64,000 nt of DNA from Selenomonadaceae bacterium. GTDB taxonomy: Bacteria > Bacillota > Negativicutes > Selenomonadales > Selenomonadaceae. Every line of letters starts with the position of its first letter. Position 1 is the stretch's first letter. Of this stretch, positions 43,825-53,964 are shown piece after piece. The stretch is from NCBI GenBank assembly GCA_017554235.1, contig JAFZIV010000035.1, positions 18,403 through 82,402 on the forward strand. The letters are read 5' to 3'. A program made the position numbers and the translations under genes. The notes below the pieces were generated by a model. It was not told the origin of the DNA, made no database searches, and saw only the letters and a list, made by a program, of their open reading frames with translations.

Positions 43825-45011
43825 AAGCGACACTACTTGAAGGCGTGACGGTAAAAGAAATTTGCGAAGGATTTGAATATAGCGAATTGGAAGGCAAAGG
43901 GCTTTACGGTTGGTCTGGGAAGTTGACGATACAGCCGGAATATCAGCGGAATTATCTTTACTCGGAAAATGATGGCGAAAAAGAAAAAGCGGTAATCGAA
44001 TCGGTGTTGAAAGGCTATCCCATAGGGCTGTTATATTTTAATAAAGTCGGCGACAGGTACGAAGTTTTAGACGGACAACAGCGAATTACAAGCTTGGGCA
44101 GATATTTGAAAAATTTATTTTCGGTAAAAGATTTGACGGGAAATTCACATTATTTCAAGTCGATTGATGAAACGGACAAACAAAAAATTCTTGATACTAA
44201 GCTGACGATTTACATTTGTGAAGGCACGGAGACGGAAATAAAAGAATGGTTCAAAACGATAAATATAGTTGGGATACCGTTAAATAAGCAGGAAATTTCA
44301 AATTCGATTTACAGCGGGTCTTTCGTGACGCTGGCTAAGGCAGAGTTCAGCAATAGTCAAAATAATCGGCTAAATGTTTGGAGGGCATACGTAAAAGGAA
44401 ATGTGAAACGTCAAGAAATTTTGAGGACGGCACTTGAATGGGTTGCGAAAAATTCTTATGATGTGGCGGTTGATGAATATATGAGTTTTCACCGCTATGA
44501 CACGAATATTGACGAATTGAAAAATTATTTTGAACAGGTTATAACGTGGATTAATGAAACTTTTACGAAAACTTACGACGAAATGTGCGGACTTGAATGG
44601 GGCAGGCTTTACGAAGAATATCACGAAGAAAATTTTGATAAAGAAAAACTTGCCGCTGAATTAGAGAAACTTTATTACGACGGTTATGTTACGAATAAGA
44701 ACGGAATTTTTGAATACGTGTTGAAATTTTTGGCTACAGGTGATAAGGATACAAAACTTTTGCACGTAAGATTTTTTGGACCTAATGAAAAACGCAGAGC
44801 TTACGACGAACAAACGAAGGAAGCAAAAAATTTGGACAGGTCGAATTGTCCTGACTGTGTTTTGGAAAAACGACGTAATGCGAAAAAAATTTGGAAGTTC
44901 AGCGAAATGGAAGCGGATCACGTTACGGCGTGGAGTAAAGGTGGCGCGACGGATTTAAAAAATTGTCAAATGTTGTGCAAATATCACAATCGATTGAAGG
45001 GAAATTTTTAG
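43821..45011 (+). CDS. DUF262-HNH nuclease (GmrSD-like)
   Basis: 396 residues. N-terminal DUF262 with [13 protein letters not shown] and [14 protein letters not shown] (Asp84-Arg88), a ParB/Srx-like nucleotide-hydrolysing motif. The C-terminus is an HNH nuclease: [16 protein letters not shown], and [13 protein letters not shown]. Such two-domain proteins act as restriction factors; in GmrSD they attack modified phage DNA. Partner or host-DNA discrimination by the EcoRI-type methylase is a possibility, not shown. The GTG start overlaps the fic stop, so the two are coupled. It ends 10 bases before the RND permease. Confidence 0.85.
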   Translation: MKATLLEGVTVKEICEGFEYSELEGKGLYGWSGKLTIQPEYQRNYLYSENDGEKEKAVIESVLKGYPIGLLYFNKVGDRYEVLDGQQRITSLGRYLKNLFSVKDLTGNSHYFKSIDETDKQKILDTKLTIYICEGTETEIKEWFKTINIVGIPLNKQEISNSIYSGSFVTLAKAEFSNSQNNRLNVWRAYVKGNVKRQEILRTALEWVAKNSYDVAVDEYMSFHRYDTNIDELKNYFEQVITWINETFTKTYDEMCGLEWGRLYEEYHEENFDKEKLAAELEKLYYDGYVTNKNGIFEYVLKFLATGDKDTKLLHVRFFGPNEKRRAYDEQTKEAKNLDRSNCPDCVLEKRRNAKKIWKFSEMEADHVTAWSKGGATDLKNCQMLCKYHNRLKGNF

Positions 45012-45021
45012 TAAAGTTACG

Positions 45022-48000
45022 ATGAGAAATTTAACGGAAGTGTCGCTGAATAATCGCGTGTTGGTGTGGTACTTCATCATAATCACGGCGATTGGCGGAA
45101 TTTTTTCATACATAAAACTTGGGCGAATGGAAGACCCGACTTTCACGATTCGCCAAATGATAGTTAGTGCGGTGTGGTTAGGCGCGTCTGCAGAGGAAAT
45201 GCAAAATCAAGTTACCGATAAGCTTGAAAAAAAAATTCAGGATGTACCTAATTTAAAAAAAGTTCGCAGTGAAACCCGCGCAGGTCAAACTATAATTTAC
45301 GTTGAGCTTGATGACGATATGCCGAAAGAAAATATTCGTCCGACTTGGCGCGATGTCAGAAATTTTTGCGAAGACGTTAAGAAAGATTTTCCGAACGGTG
45401 TTTACGGACCTTTTTACAATGACAGATTTGACGACGTTTTCGGTTCAGTCTACGCGATAACGGGCGACGGTTACAGCTATGAAGAAATGCGCCAAAAAGC
45501 GGAGGAAGTGCGGCAACATCTTCTGCAAATTCCGACTGTCCAAAAAGTCACGTTGCTTGGCGAACAGCCGGAAAAAATTTATGTTGAGATTGAAAGCGCG
45601 AAACTTGCCGAATTGGGAATAAGTCCGCAGGTTATAGCAAACACTCTTCAACAACAAAATCAAATGACTGCCGCGCCGTTTATCGAAACAAAATCTGATA
45701 AAGTTTATATTCGCGTGACAGGACAATTTGACGCGGTAGACGCAATAAAAAATTCTCCGATTAATGCTAACGGAAAAATTTTTCGTTTAGGCAACATTGC
45801 AACGGTTGAACGTCGTACCGTAGACCCTGCCGAACCTAAAATGTTTTATAACGGTGAACCTGCGGTAGGAATTGCCGTTTCAATGAAGTCAGGCGGAAAT
45901 ATTCTTGAACTCGGCGAAGACTTGAAAGAATTAATTGAGCGTGAACAAATAAATTTGCCGTTGGGATTGGAAATTCATCAGGTATCGAATCAGCCGCAAG
46001 TAGTTGAAGAATCAATCGGCGAATTTGTAGAAACATTACTTTTAGCGGTCGTGATAGTCCTCGCCGTAAGTTTTTTAAGTTTAGGATTCCGCACGGGCTT
46101 AGTTGTCGCAGGTTGCATACCGCTGGTATTGGCTGGCGTTTTTGTTTTTATGTACATTTTGGGAATTGACTTGCACAAAGTCTCACTCGGTGCACTTATA
46201 ATTTCACTGGGACTTTTGGTCGATGATGCAATAATCGCGGTAGAAATGATGAGCGTCCAACTTGAACGCGGTTTAAATCGATTCGACGCGGCTTGTTATG
46301 CCTTTGAGGCGACGGCTAAACCAATGTTGACAGGAACTTTGATAACCTGCGCGGGATTTATCCCCGTAGCTTTTTCAAAGGGATTGGCAAGCGAATTTTG
46401 CAGCGCGTTATTTCCCGTCATTGCAATAGCTCTTGTACTTTCGTGGATTGTGTCAGTAATGGTTGCGCCGCTTTACGGCTACTACATTATCCGCGTAAAA
46501 GTCGAAAAAAATGCGGAAGGTAAAATTGACCCTTACCAAAATAAATTCTATAAAATTTTCCGCGCAGTTTTGGAAAAATTTTTAACGCACAGAAAAATTG
46601 TTTTAATCGGCACGCTGATAATTTTTATCGCGTCAATTTGGGCAATGCAATTTGTCAAAAAAGAATTTTTCCCGCCGTCATTGCGTCCTGAAATTATTAT
46701 CGATATGTATTTGCCGAACGGTTCATCACTCAAAGCTACTGAAAATGAAGCCGAAAGATTTTCAAAATTTTTATCTCAACACGCCGATAAAATTTATAAT
46801 TATTCGTACTACGTCGGCAGGAGTGCACCGCGTTTTGTGTTGACGTTAAATCCGATAGCAGATACGGACAGCTACGGGCAATTTGTGATTGTGGCAAATG
46901 ATACGGAGTCCCGCGAAATTTTAGCAGCGGCAATTAAAAATGAACTCGCGGACAACTTCCCTAACGTGAAAAGTAATTTGCGATACATACAGACCGGACC
47001 GCCTTCAGATTATCCGATAATGTTAAAAGTTTCCGCGCCGACTGCAGAACAGGTTAAAATTATCGCGCGGCAAGTTGCTGAAAAAGTTGCGGAAAATCCC
47101 AACGCTGTTGATGTAAATCTTGATTGGCTTGAGGAAAGCAAAATTATGCGGCTTGAACTCGACCAAGATAAAATTCGTGCAATGGGTCTTTCAAGTCAAA
47201 ATGTCGCGCAGATGATTTACACGGAAATTACAGGAGCAAAAGCGGCGCAATTCTACACGGGCGACAGGACGATTGATATTGATTTACGGCTTGCACGAAA
47301 AAATACGCAGGAAATTTCCAAGTTGCAGGACATACCGATTTTTTTAGGCAATGGATATGTTCCTTTATCGCAGGTTGCAAAAATTTCTTTCGACGCGGAG
47401 GACGGCTTGATTAAGCGCGTAAATCTTCTTCCGACAATTACTGTACAAGCAAACATACTTGAAGGGACTGCGGACGATGCTACAAAAAAAGCCTTCGACG
47501 CTACTGCTGACATCCGCGCAGATTTGCCGATAGGCTGTAAAATTGAAGTTGGCGGCTCACTCGAAAACAGTCAAACTTCATTAAAATATTTGGTTGTGCC
47601 AATTCCCGCAATGATTTTTATAATAATGACGCTTTTAATGTTCCAACTTCGTAACGGTTTACAAATGTTGTTGACGCTCTTAACCGCGCCGCTCGGTTTA
47701 ATAGGCGTAGCTTGGGGAATGCTTTTAACAGGTTACGCAATGGGTTTTGTAGCTTATTTGGGCGTGTTGGCGTTGTCGGGAATGATAATCAGAAATTCTG
47801 TCATTTTAATCGACCAAATACAAAAACATATTGCGGAGGGCGAATCTCAATGGGACGCGATAATTGATTCGACAGTTTTAAGATTTCGTCCGATAATGTT
47901 GACAGCGGCGGCGGCAATTTTGGGAATGATACCGTTAATGCCAAGTACATTTTGGGGACCAATGGCTATGGCTATTGCAAGCGGCTTACTCGTCGCAACA

Positions 48001-48060
48001 GTTTTAACTCTCTTAGTTTTGCCGACAATGTACGCGGCAGTTTACAAAGTTAATTCGTAG
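45022..48060 (+). CDS. RND efflux permease (AcrB/MdtB-like)
   Basis: 1,012 residues with the RND layout: first helix NNRVLVWYFIIITAIGGIFSY, two large periplasmic loops, and the repeated helix bundles. The fourth helix carries GLLVDDAIIAVEMM with the proton-relay Asp pair; GPMAMAIASGLLVATVLTLLVLPTMYA closes the protein. HAE1-type drug export is likely; substrate unknown. The ribosome site before the ATG is weak, unlike most genes here, as if the original upstream context had been replaced. The matching adaptor ends at 39322. Confidence 0.93.
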   Translation: MRNLTEVSLNNRVLVWYFIIITAIGGIFSYIKLGRMEDPTFTIRQMIVSAVWLGASAEEMQNQVTDKLEKKIQDVPNLKKVRSETRAGQTIIYVELDDDMPKENIRPTWRDVRNFCEDVKKDFPNGVYGPFYNDRFDDVFGSVYAITGDGYSYEEMRQKAEEVRQHLLQIPTVQKVTLLGEQPEKIYVEIESAKLAELGISPQVIANTLQQQNQMTAAPFIETKSDKVYIRVTGQFDAVDAIKNSPINANGKIFRLGNIATVERRTVDPAEPKMFYNGEPAVGIAVSMKSGGNILELGEDLKELIEREQINLPLGLEIHQVSNQPQVVEESIGEFVETLLLAVVIVLAVSFLSLGFRTGLVVAGCIPLVLAGVFVFMYILGIDLHKVSLGALIISLGLLVDDAIIAVEMMSVQLERGLNRFDAACYAFEATAKPMLTGTLITCAGFIPVAFSKGLASEFCSALFPVIAIALVLSWIVSVMVAPLYGYYIIRVKVEKNAEGKIDPYQNKFYKIFRAVLEKFLTHRKIVLIGTLIIFIASIWAMQFVKKEFFPPSLRPEIIIDMYLPNGSSLKATENEAERFSKFLSQHADKIYNYSYYVGRSAPRFVLTLNPIADTDSYGQFVIVANDTESREILAAAIKNELADNFPNVKSNLRYIQTGPPSDYPIMLKVSAPTAEQVKIIARQVAEKVAENPNAVDVNLDWLEESKIMRLELDQDKIRAMGLSSQNVAQMIYTEITGAKAAQFYTGDRTIDIDLRLARKNTQEISKLQDIPIFLGNGYVPLSQVAKISFDAEDGLIKRVNLLPTITVQANILEGTADDATKKAFDATADIRADLPIGCKIEVGGSLENSQTSLKYLVVPIPAMIFIIMTLLMFQLRNGLQMLLTLLTAPLGLIGVAWGMLLTGYAMGFVAYLGVLALSGMIIRNSVILIDQIQKHIAEGESQWDAIIDSTVLRFRPIMLTAAAAILGMIPLMPSTFWGPMAMAIASGLLVATVLTLLVLPTMYAAVYKVNS

Positions 48061-48066
48061 TATAAC

Positions 48067-51000
48067 TTATTTTGTGTCTTTGCCGTAAGTCAATTCGTAA
48101 TTATCGGGCTGTTCAATTTCCGTTAAACTTGATGACAAGTCTACTTTCCCTACCGTATAATTATTTTCTGTTACCGCTGAAATATCGTCAATTTTAACAT
48201 CGCCCGTCACGAAGTTAGTATCATCATACAACAAATTGGAAATGTCAGACGAGGAATTACTATACGTCTTCGTTGTACTCTTATTATTTGCGTCAATTAT
48301 GGTTATCTTCTTGCCATTGCCGTCTTTAATTCTTAACGTGCCGCTACCTATCGTGAAGATAACATCTTTTCCGCTATAACTCGTTTGACTAATCTTGCCG
48401 CTTGAAATTTTTATCTGATCCTCGTCGGCTGTATAGTCGGTTATTACGTCCTTGCCTCCTTCGTAAACAAATCTGTCATTTCCTTTACCGCCTGTCAAAG
48501 TGTCATTACCTGCGCCGCCGTACAATGTATCGTTTCCGGCTCCTCCATTCAACGAATCATTACCCGCGCCGCCTTTAATCGTATCAGCTTTACTTCCACC
48601 GACTAAAGTGTCATTGCCTTTTCCGCCGACTATTGACATCGCATTACTTCCGCCTGTTATCTTGATTTTCTTCGTTAAGGCTGAAGCGTCTACCGTTTTT
48701 ATCGTCGAATCATATTTTGAAAGGTCAACGGCAGTACTTGCATATTTCGTTCCCACCGTAAGCTTAGTACTTTTTGAATCCAAGCTGAGACCTGCAGGCA
48801 ATGTGGGATAAGTCGTCGTCGTTTTCTTTCCGCTTGAATCCACGACTGTAATTGCCTTACCTTTTCCGTCCTTAACCGTAATTGTGCCTGTATCAACGGT
48901 AAACACAACATCAGAGCCTGAAACGGACGCTTTACTAATCGTGCCAGATGAAATTTTAATCGTATCGCTTGCAGAATAACCGCTGATAACGTCATTGCCG
49001 TCTCCCGACGCATAAGAAATCACATTGCCTTTGCCGTTGCTGTAAATCGTATCGTTACCAGTTCCACCGACTACAGTAACGCCCTTTGCACTTCCTCCTA
49101 TGCTAATTTTATCGAATCCGTCATTTCCGTTAATGTAAGTATTACTGCCTGTATTCTTAACTATATCGTTTCCGGTTCCACTATTTATTGTAACTGCGCT
49201 TGCGGAATTGGTAATGGTATCATTTCCTCCCAACCCGTTTATCGTATAGCCACTCAACGTGTTATTCAGTTTTTCCGCCTTTGTCGTTCCTGTAATTACT
49301 TTCGCAGTTGCTTCAGGATAGACCTTCGTAGTTTCATTTCCGTTCGCGTCTATTACGGTTATCTTTTTGCTCTTTCCATTTTTAACCTTAATCGAACCTG
49401 TACCTACAGAAAGTATGACATCTGAACCGCTTATCGACGCGCTCTTTATCGTGTCACCCGTCAACTTGATTTTATCTTGTCCGACAACGTAATCTGTTAT
49501 AACGTCTTTCCCTGATGAATATACAAAAATATCGTTGCCGTTACCGCCGGTCAAAGTGTCATTACCTGCGCCGCCTGATATTGTGTCTGCTCCTTTTCCA
49601 CCTTTCAACGAATTAGCCGCAGAACTTCCTACAATGCTAATGCCTTTCGTAAGGCTTGCCGCATTGACTTTCGTAACTGTTGACGCATAATCTGCAAGGT
49701 CGATGGTGTTGCCTGTGAATTTAGTGGAGGCTGTTAAAATCGTCTTTCCTGTGTTATAGCTTATTCCTGCCGGTAAAGTGTTTGCAGGTACAGTATCGAG
49801 AGTGCCGTTAATATTTGGCGTTATATCGACAGCATTTTTGAGCAATATCGAACCGCTACCGACCTTGACAATTATATCCGTATTGTCTTTTATCGTAGTG
49901 TAACTTGCGCCGCCAATTATAAGCGTATCACTTTCCTTAAAGCCAACAATCGTATCGTTGCCGTCACCATTTGCATATTGATACACATTGCCGATATGAC
50001 TGTAATAAGTAGATGAGATATAATCATTACCTTTGCCGCCGCTTATCGTCACGTTGTCGCCGTAAATGTAAATGGAATCGTTGCCGTCTCCGCCGCTTAT
50101 CGTTACGTTTTTTCCTTTACGATTGTAAATATAATCGTTGCCCTCGCCGCCGTTGATTGAAACGTTGTCGCCGTAATTGCTAATAGAATCATTGCCATCT
50201 CCGCCGCTTATCGTAACATTGTTGCCGCTATCATTGAAAATCTTATCGTTTCCAGCTCCGCCGCTTATGCTGACATTATCGCCGCCGTAATTGTCAATTG
50301 TATCATCGCCGCCAAGTGCTGATATTGTTACGTTGCCAATACTATTGTCAAGACTATCATTGCCACTTGTGCCGCTCATTACGCTCCAATCGTTGAATAC
50401 CTTCATATTTCCGGCGGTATCTATAATATGAACTTTGGTAGACGAATCCAAATCTTTCAGTGCGATTGAACCTCCGCCAACCTTTACGATAAAATCATTG
50501 CCGGATTTTTGCGTAGTATAAGTGCCGTTGATTTTAAGCGTATCATTGGAACTGAAATTGCTTATTGTATCGTTTCCGTCTCCACTTGAATATTGATATA
50601 AAATGGAGCCGGAACTGTAGATAGAGTCATCGCCCGTGCCGCCGTCTATTATGACGTTATTGCCCCAATTGTAAATAGAATCGTTGCCCGCGCCGCCGCT
50701 TATGCTGACATTATCGCCGCCAGAGTTTTGAATTGAATCATCTCCGCCGAGTGCTGATATTGTTATATTGCTCGTACTATTGTCCAGATTATCATTGCCA
50801 CTCGTACCGCTCATTATGCTCCCATCATTGAATACCTTCATATTTCCGGCGGTATCTATAATATGAACTTTGGTATAAGAATCCAAATCTTTCAGCAAGA
50901 TTGAACCTCCGCCAACCTTTACGATAAAATCATTGCCGGATTTTTGCGTGGTATAAGTGCCGTTGATTTTAAGCGTATCATTGGAACTGAAATTGCTTAT

Positions 51001-53748
51001 TGTATCGTTGCCGTCTCCACTTGAATATTGATAATAAATTGGATACGATCCACCATAAATATAATCATCGCCTGCGCCGCCGTTGATTGAAACGTTGTCG
51101 CCGTAATTATTGTCAATAGAATCGTTGCCCGCGCCGCCGCTTATGCTGACATTATCGCCCGAATCATTGCGAATATAATCGTTGCCATCTCCGCCGCTTA
51201 TCGTTACGTTTGCGCCGCTGTTATGAATATAATCGTTGCCGTCTCCGCCGCTTATCGTTACGTTTGAGCCATAAGCATTGAGAATTTCGTCATTGCCCGC
51301 GCCGCCGCTTATGCTGACATTATCGCCCCAGTTGTCAAGGGAATCGTTGCCGCCAAGTGCGTTAATCGTTATATTGTCGTTGTAGTTGACAATATACTCC
51401 GCTACTGCAGTACCGGTTATATTCGTCCAGTCCGCGTTAATCGTCGACAAATTACCTTTGGAATCTAAAACTTTCACGTTGGTATATTTAGCATCTTTGA
51501 GAGTAATCGAACCTTCGCCAACTTTTACTACGACATCATTACCGCTTATCTGCCAACTGCTAATTGAAGCGTCAAGAAGCTGGAGAACATTTTTGGGGTG
51601 AAAATATTCGATAACGTCATCGCCATCACCGTTTGCATACTGATAAAATATTTTTGAATAATTCCTAGACCCCACTGATATTGAATCATTGCCCTTGCCG
51701 CCATTTATAATTCCTTGACCTTCATAATAAATGGAATCGTTGCCGTTGCCGCCGCTTATGCTGACATTATCGCCCGAATCATTGCGAATATAATCGTTGC
51801 CATCTCCGCCGCTTATGCTGACGTTATCGCCGTAATTATTGTCAATGGTATCATCACCATCTCCACCACTTATCGTTACGTTTGAACTGCGCCAATCATT
51901 TTCAATGGAATCGTTGCCTGCGCCGCCGCTTATGCTGACGTTATCGCCATAATTATTGTAAATGGTATCATCACCATCTCCACCACTGATTGTGACATTA
52001 TCGCCGTAGTTTGTAATCGTATCGTTGCCCGCGCCGCCATAAATTTTCACGTTGTCGCCACTTTCGCGATTGTAAATTGTATCATCTCCGCCGAGTGCTT
52101 CAATGGTAACACCGCTTAACGTGTTGTTGATTAAATAGTTGCCTTCTGTTCCGTACACCATTCGGCTGGTATCTTTTTTGACGGTTACATTTTTGTTGGC
52201 TACGTCGTAAAGGTGGATTGAACCGTCGCCAACATTTACGATAATATCGTTGTTGTTCTTTGTGGTTGTATAATTATCAGCAGCGATTAAAAGCGTGTCG
52301 CTATCGCCGAAGTTATAAATTTTATCGTTGCCGTCGCCGTCTGCATATTTGTAAACGTTGCCACCAAGAGTAGAATTATTTCCGTAAATGGTATCGTCAC
52401 CAGAGTCACCTGATATGGTTACATTTTTACCGTAATTATAAATCACATCGTTTCCGTCACCGCCGCTTATTGACGAATAATTGCCGGAATTGGAAATGTT
52501 ATCGTCACCTGCACCGCCATCTATTGTGACTTGAAAGGAGGTATTCTCGATATAGTCGCTGTCTTTTCCTCCGTTTATTGAAACATTTGAGTTGCTATTT
52601 GAAATGTAATCGTTGCCGTCGCCGCCGCTTATTGTAACGTTATAGCATTCATTGTAAATGGAATCGTTGCCTTCCCCACCGCTTATTGTCGAATAAACAC
52701 CGGAGCTTATTGACAAAACAAAATTGGAATTGTAAATGTAATCGTTACCGTCACCGCCGCTTATTGACGAATAATTGCCGGAATTGGAAATTGAATCGTT
52801 GCCATCTCCGCCGCTTATAGTTACGTTATAGCCTTTATTGGAAATGTAATCGTCTCCTGCACCGCTGCTGATTGACGAAGAACCACCGGAATTGTAAAGA
52901 GAATCGTTGCCTTCATCTGCGTAGATTGTGACGGAAGATCCGCTGTTGGAAATTGAATCGTTGCCTGTTCCTCCGTTTATTAAAATATTTGTAGAGGAAT
53001 TAAATATTGTGTCATTACCGGCACCGCTGTTTATTGTGGAGTATTTAGAGTAATAGCTACTGACCGAAGTATAATACTCCTCATTTGTAATAGAATCATT
53101 ACCGGAGCCTGAATTTATTTTGGCATAACTGCCGCGATTTTGGATGATATTATTACCGTTACCGGCGTCTATCGTCACAGTATCTCCACTATTCGTGATA
53201 GTGTCATCATCATCAGTTCCTGTTACCTGCTGATTGTCAAGAATATTATTCAAACTGATACCGCTGAGTGAAGTACCTGCGATATGTAAGGCATTGTTCG
53301 CCGCGCCCATAAGTGTAATTACATTTTTATCAACTTTAACAAAAACATCATTATCATTTGACGAAGTAGAGTAACCCGCGCCAGTTACGACGAGAGTGTC
53401 GCTTGAACCGAAGTTGAAGATAACATCGTTGCCGTCACCTACATTGTAGTTGAAAATATTTCCTGAAATTGTACTGTTATAAATGGTGTCGTCGCCAATA
53501 CCACCCGAAACAGTAACATTTTTTCCGCTGTCAAGTATTATCGAATCAGTTCCTGCACCGCCAAGAATTGAAACATTCGAGGCATAATTTTTTATAGTGT
53601 CGTTACCATTATCCGTCTTTATAGTAACATTTATCGCCTCATTATAAATGTTGTCATTGACGGAAGTGCCTGTAATAATTATGCCGTTGTCTGTATTTCT
53701 TATCGTCGCAAACAACTGAATATCAAAAATTTTTTCTTTCATCGTCAT
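48067..53748 (-). CDS. Giant RTX-like Ca-binding repeat protein
   Basis: 1,893 residues. Almost all of it is parallel-beta-roll repeats of about 18-22 residues with the core NVSISGGDGNDSI, close to the RTX nonapeptide GGxGxDxxx that binds calcium. Arrays are broken by ~55-residue linkers with the pattern YQYANGDGNDTI..DTL..GSI.LKD. No Sec signal peptide: the N-terminus reads MKEKIFDIQLFATIRNTDNG. A classical C-terminal type I secretion signal is expected but I cannot confirm it. It is probably secreted and surface- or matrix-associated. Start: ATG at 53748 (AAAGGA four bases upstream); an ATG at 53742 is equally plausible. The plus-strand permease converges with it. Confidence 0.9.
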   Translation of the reverse strand: MTMKEKIFDIQLFATIRNTDNGIIITGTSVNDNIYNEAINVTIKTDNGNDTIKNYASNVSILGGAGTDSIILDSGKNVTVSGGIGDDTIYNSTISGNIFNYNVGDGNDVIFNFGSSDTLVVTGAGYSTSSNDNDVFVKVDKNVITLMGAANNALHIAGTSLSGISLNNILDNQQVTGTDDDDTITNSGDTVTIDAGNGNNIIQNRGSYAKINSGSGNDSITNEEYYTSVSSYYSKYSTINSGAGNDTIFNSSTNILINGGTGNDSISNSGSSVTIYADEGNDSLYNSGGSSSISSGAGDDYISNKGYNVTISGGDGNDSISNSGNYSSISGGDGNDYIYNSNFVLSISSGVYSTISGGEGNDSIYNECYNVTISGGDGNDYISNSNSNVSINGGKDSDYIENTSFQVTIDGGAGDDNISNSGNYSSISGGDGNDVIYNYGKNVTISGDSGDDTIYGNNSTLGGNVYKYADGDGNDKIYNFGDSDTLLIAADNYTTTKNNNDIIVNVGDGSIHLYDVANKNVTVKKDTSRMVYGTEGNYLINNTLSGVTIEALGGDDTIYNRESGDNVKIYGGAGNDTITNYGDNVTISGGDGDDTIYNNYGDNVSISGGAGNDSIENDWRSSNVTISGGDGDDTIDNNYGDNVSISGGDGNDYIRNDSGDNVSISGGNGNDSIYYEGQGIINGGKGNDSISVGSRNYSKIFYQYANGDGDDVIEYFHPKNVLQLLDASISSWQISGNDVVVKVGEGSITLKDAKYTNVKVLDSKGNLSTINADWTNITGTAVAEYIVNYNDNITINALGGNDSLDNWGDNVSISGGAGNDEILNAYGSNVTISGGDGNDYIHNSGANVTISGGDGNDYIRNDSGDNVSISGGAGNDSIDNNYGDNVSINGGAGDDYIYGGSYPIYYQYSSGDGNDTISNFSSNDTLKINGTYTTQKSGNDFIVKVGGGSILLKDLDSYTKVHIIDTAGNMKVFNDGSIMSGTSGNDNLDNSTSNITISALGGDDSIQNSGGDNVSISGGAGNDSIYNWGNNVIIDGGTGDDSIYSSGSILYQYSSGDGNDTISNFSSNDTLKINGTYTTQKSGNDFIVKVGGGSIALKDLDSSTKVHIIDTAGNMKVFNDWSVMSGTSGNDSLDNSIGNVTISALGGDDTIDNYGGDNVSISGGAGNDKIFNDSGNNVTISGGDGNDSISNYGDNVSINGGEGNDYIYNRKGKNVTISGGDGNDSIYIYGDNVTISGGKGNDYISSTYYSHIGNVYQYANGDGNDTIVGFKESDTLIIGGASYTTIKDNTDIIVKVGSGSILLKNAVDITPNINGTLDTVPANTLPAGISYNTGKTILTASTKFTGNTIDLADYASTVTKVNAASLTKGISIVGSSAANSLKGGKGADTISGGAGNDTLTGGNGNDIFVYSSGKDVITDYVVGQDKIKLTGDTIKSASISGSDVILSVGTGSIKVKNGKSKKITVIDANGNETTKVYPEATAKVITGTTKAEKLNNTLSGYTINGLGGNDTITNSASAVTINSGTGNDIVKNTGSNTYINGNDGFDKISIGGSAKGVTVVGGTGNDTIYSNGKGNVISYASGDGNDVISGYSASDTIKISSGTISKASVSGSDVVFTVDTGTITVKDGKGKAITVVDSSGKKTTTTYPTLPAGLSLDSKSTKLTVGTKYASTAVDLSKYDSTIKTVDASALTKKIKITGGSNAMSIVGGKGNDTLVGGSKADTIKGGAGNDSLNGGAGNDTLYGGAGNDTLTGGKGNDRFVYEGGKDVITDYTADEDQIKISSGKISQTSYSGKDVIFTIGSGTLRIKDGNGKKITIIDANNKSTTKTYSNSSSDISNLLYDDTNFVTGDVKIDDISAVTENNYTVGKVDLSSSLTEIEQPDNYELTYGKDTK
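50266..51040 (-). repeat. Direct repeat pair of about 340 bases inside the RTX gene
   Basis: 50266-50605 and 50701-51040 are near-identical copies at an offset of 435 bases. Each holds a NVSISGG block and a linker with VHIIDTAGNMKVFND. The similarity is high enough to suggest a recent internal duplication. Confidence 0.75.
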
Positions 53749-53902
53749 CAATTCCTTTCAGATTTAACCTAAACACAAAATTTCCTATGTGCTTATTTAA
53801 TCGTTGATTTTAAAGATTTTCTTAAAATATTTTACGTGAGTGTATCACGAATCTTAATACAAGACAAGATTTTATCAAATTTTAATTCAGATTTGAATTT
53901 AG

Positions 53903-53931
53903 TGGACAAAAATAAATTTTTATGTTAATTT
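53903..53931 (+). promoter_or_regulatory. Probable promoter for the nucleotide-sugar dehydrogenase
   Basis: TGGACA, 17-base spacer, TAATTT; the start codon is 34 bases further on. Confidence 0.45.
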
Positions 53932-53964
53932 ATCAATGAAAATATTTTATAAGAAGGTGCATTT

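Noticed and set aside
43821..45011. Homing endonuclease or intron-encoded HNH protein
   Set aside because: It has an N-terminal DUF262 domain and is coupled to fic, with no intron or split host gene around it.
48067..53748. Regular repeats that might be a CRISPR array or satellite DNA
   Set aside because: Repeats keep one long open frame with the GGxGxD codon pattern and have no spacers of uniform length.
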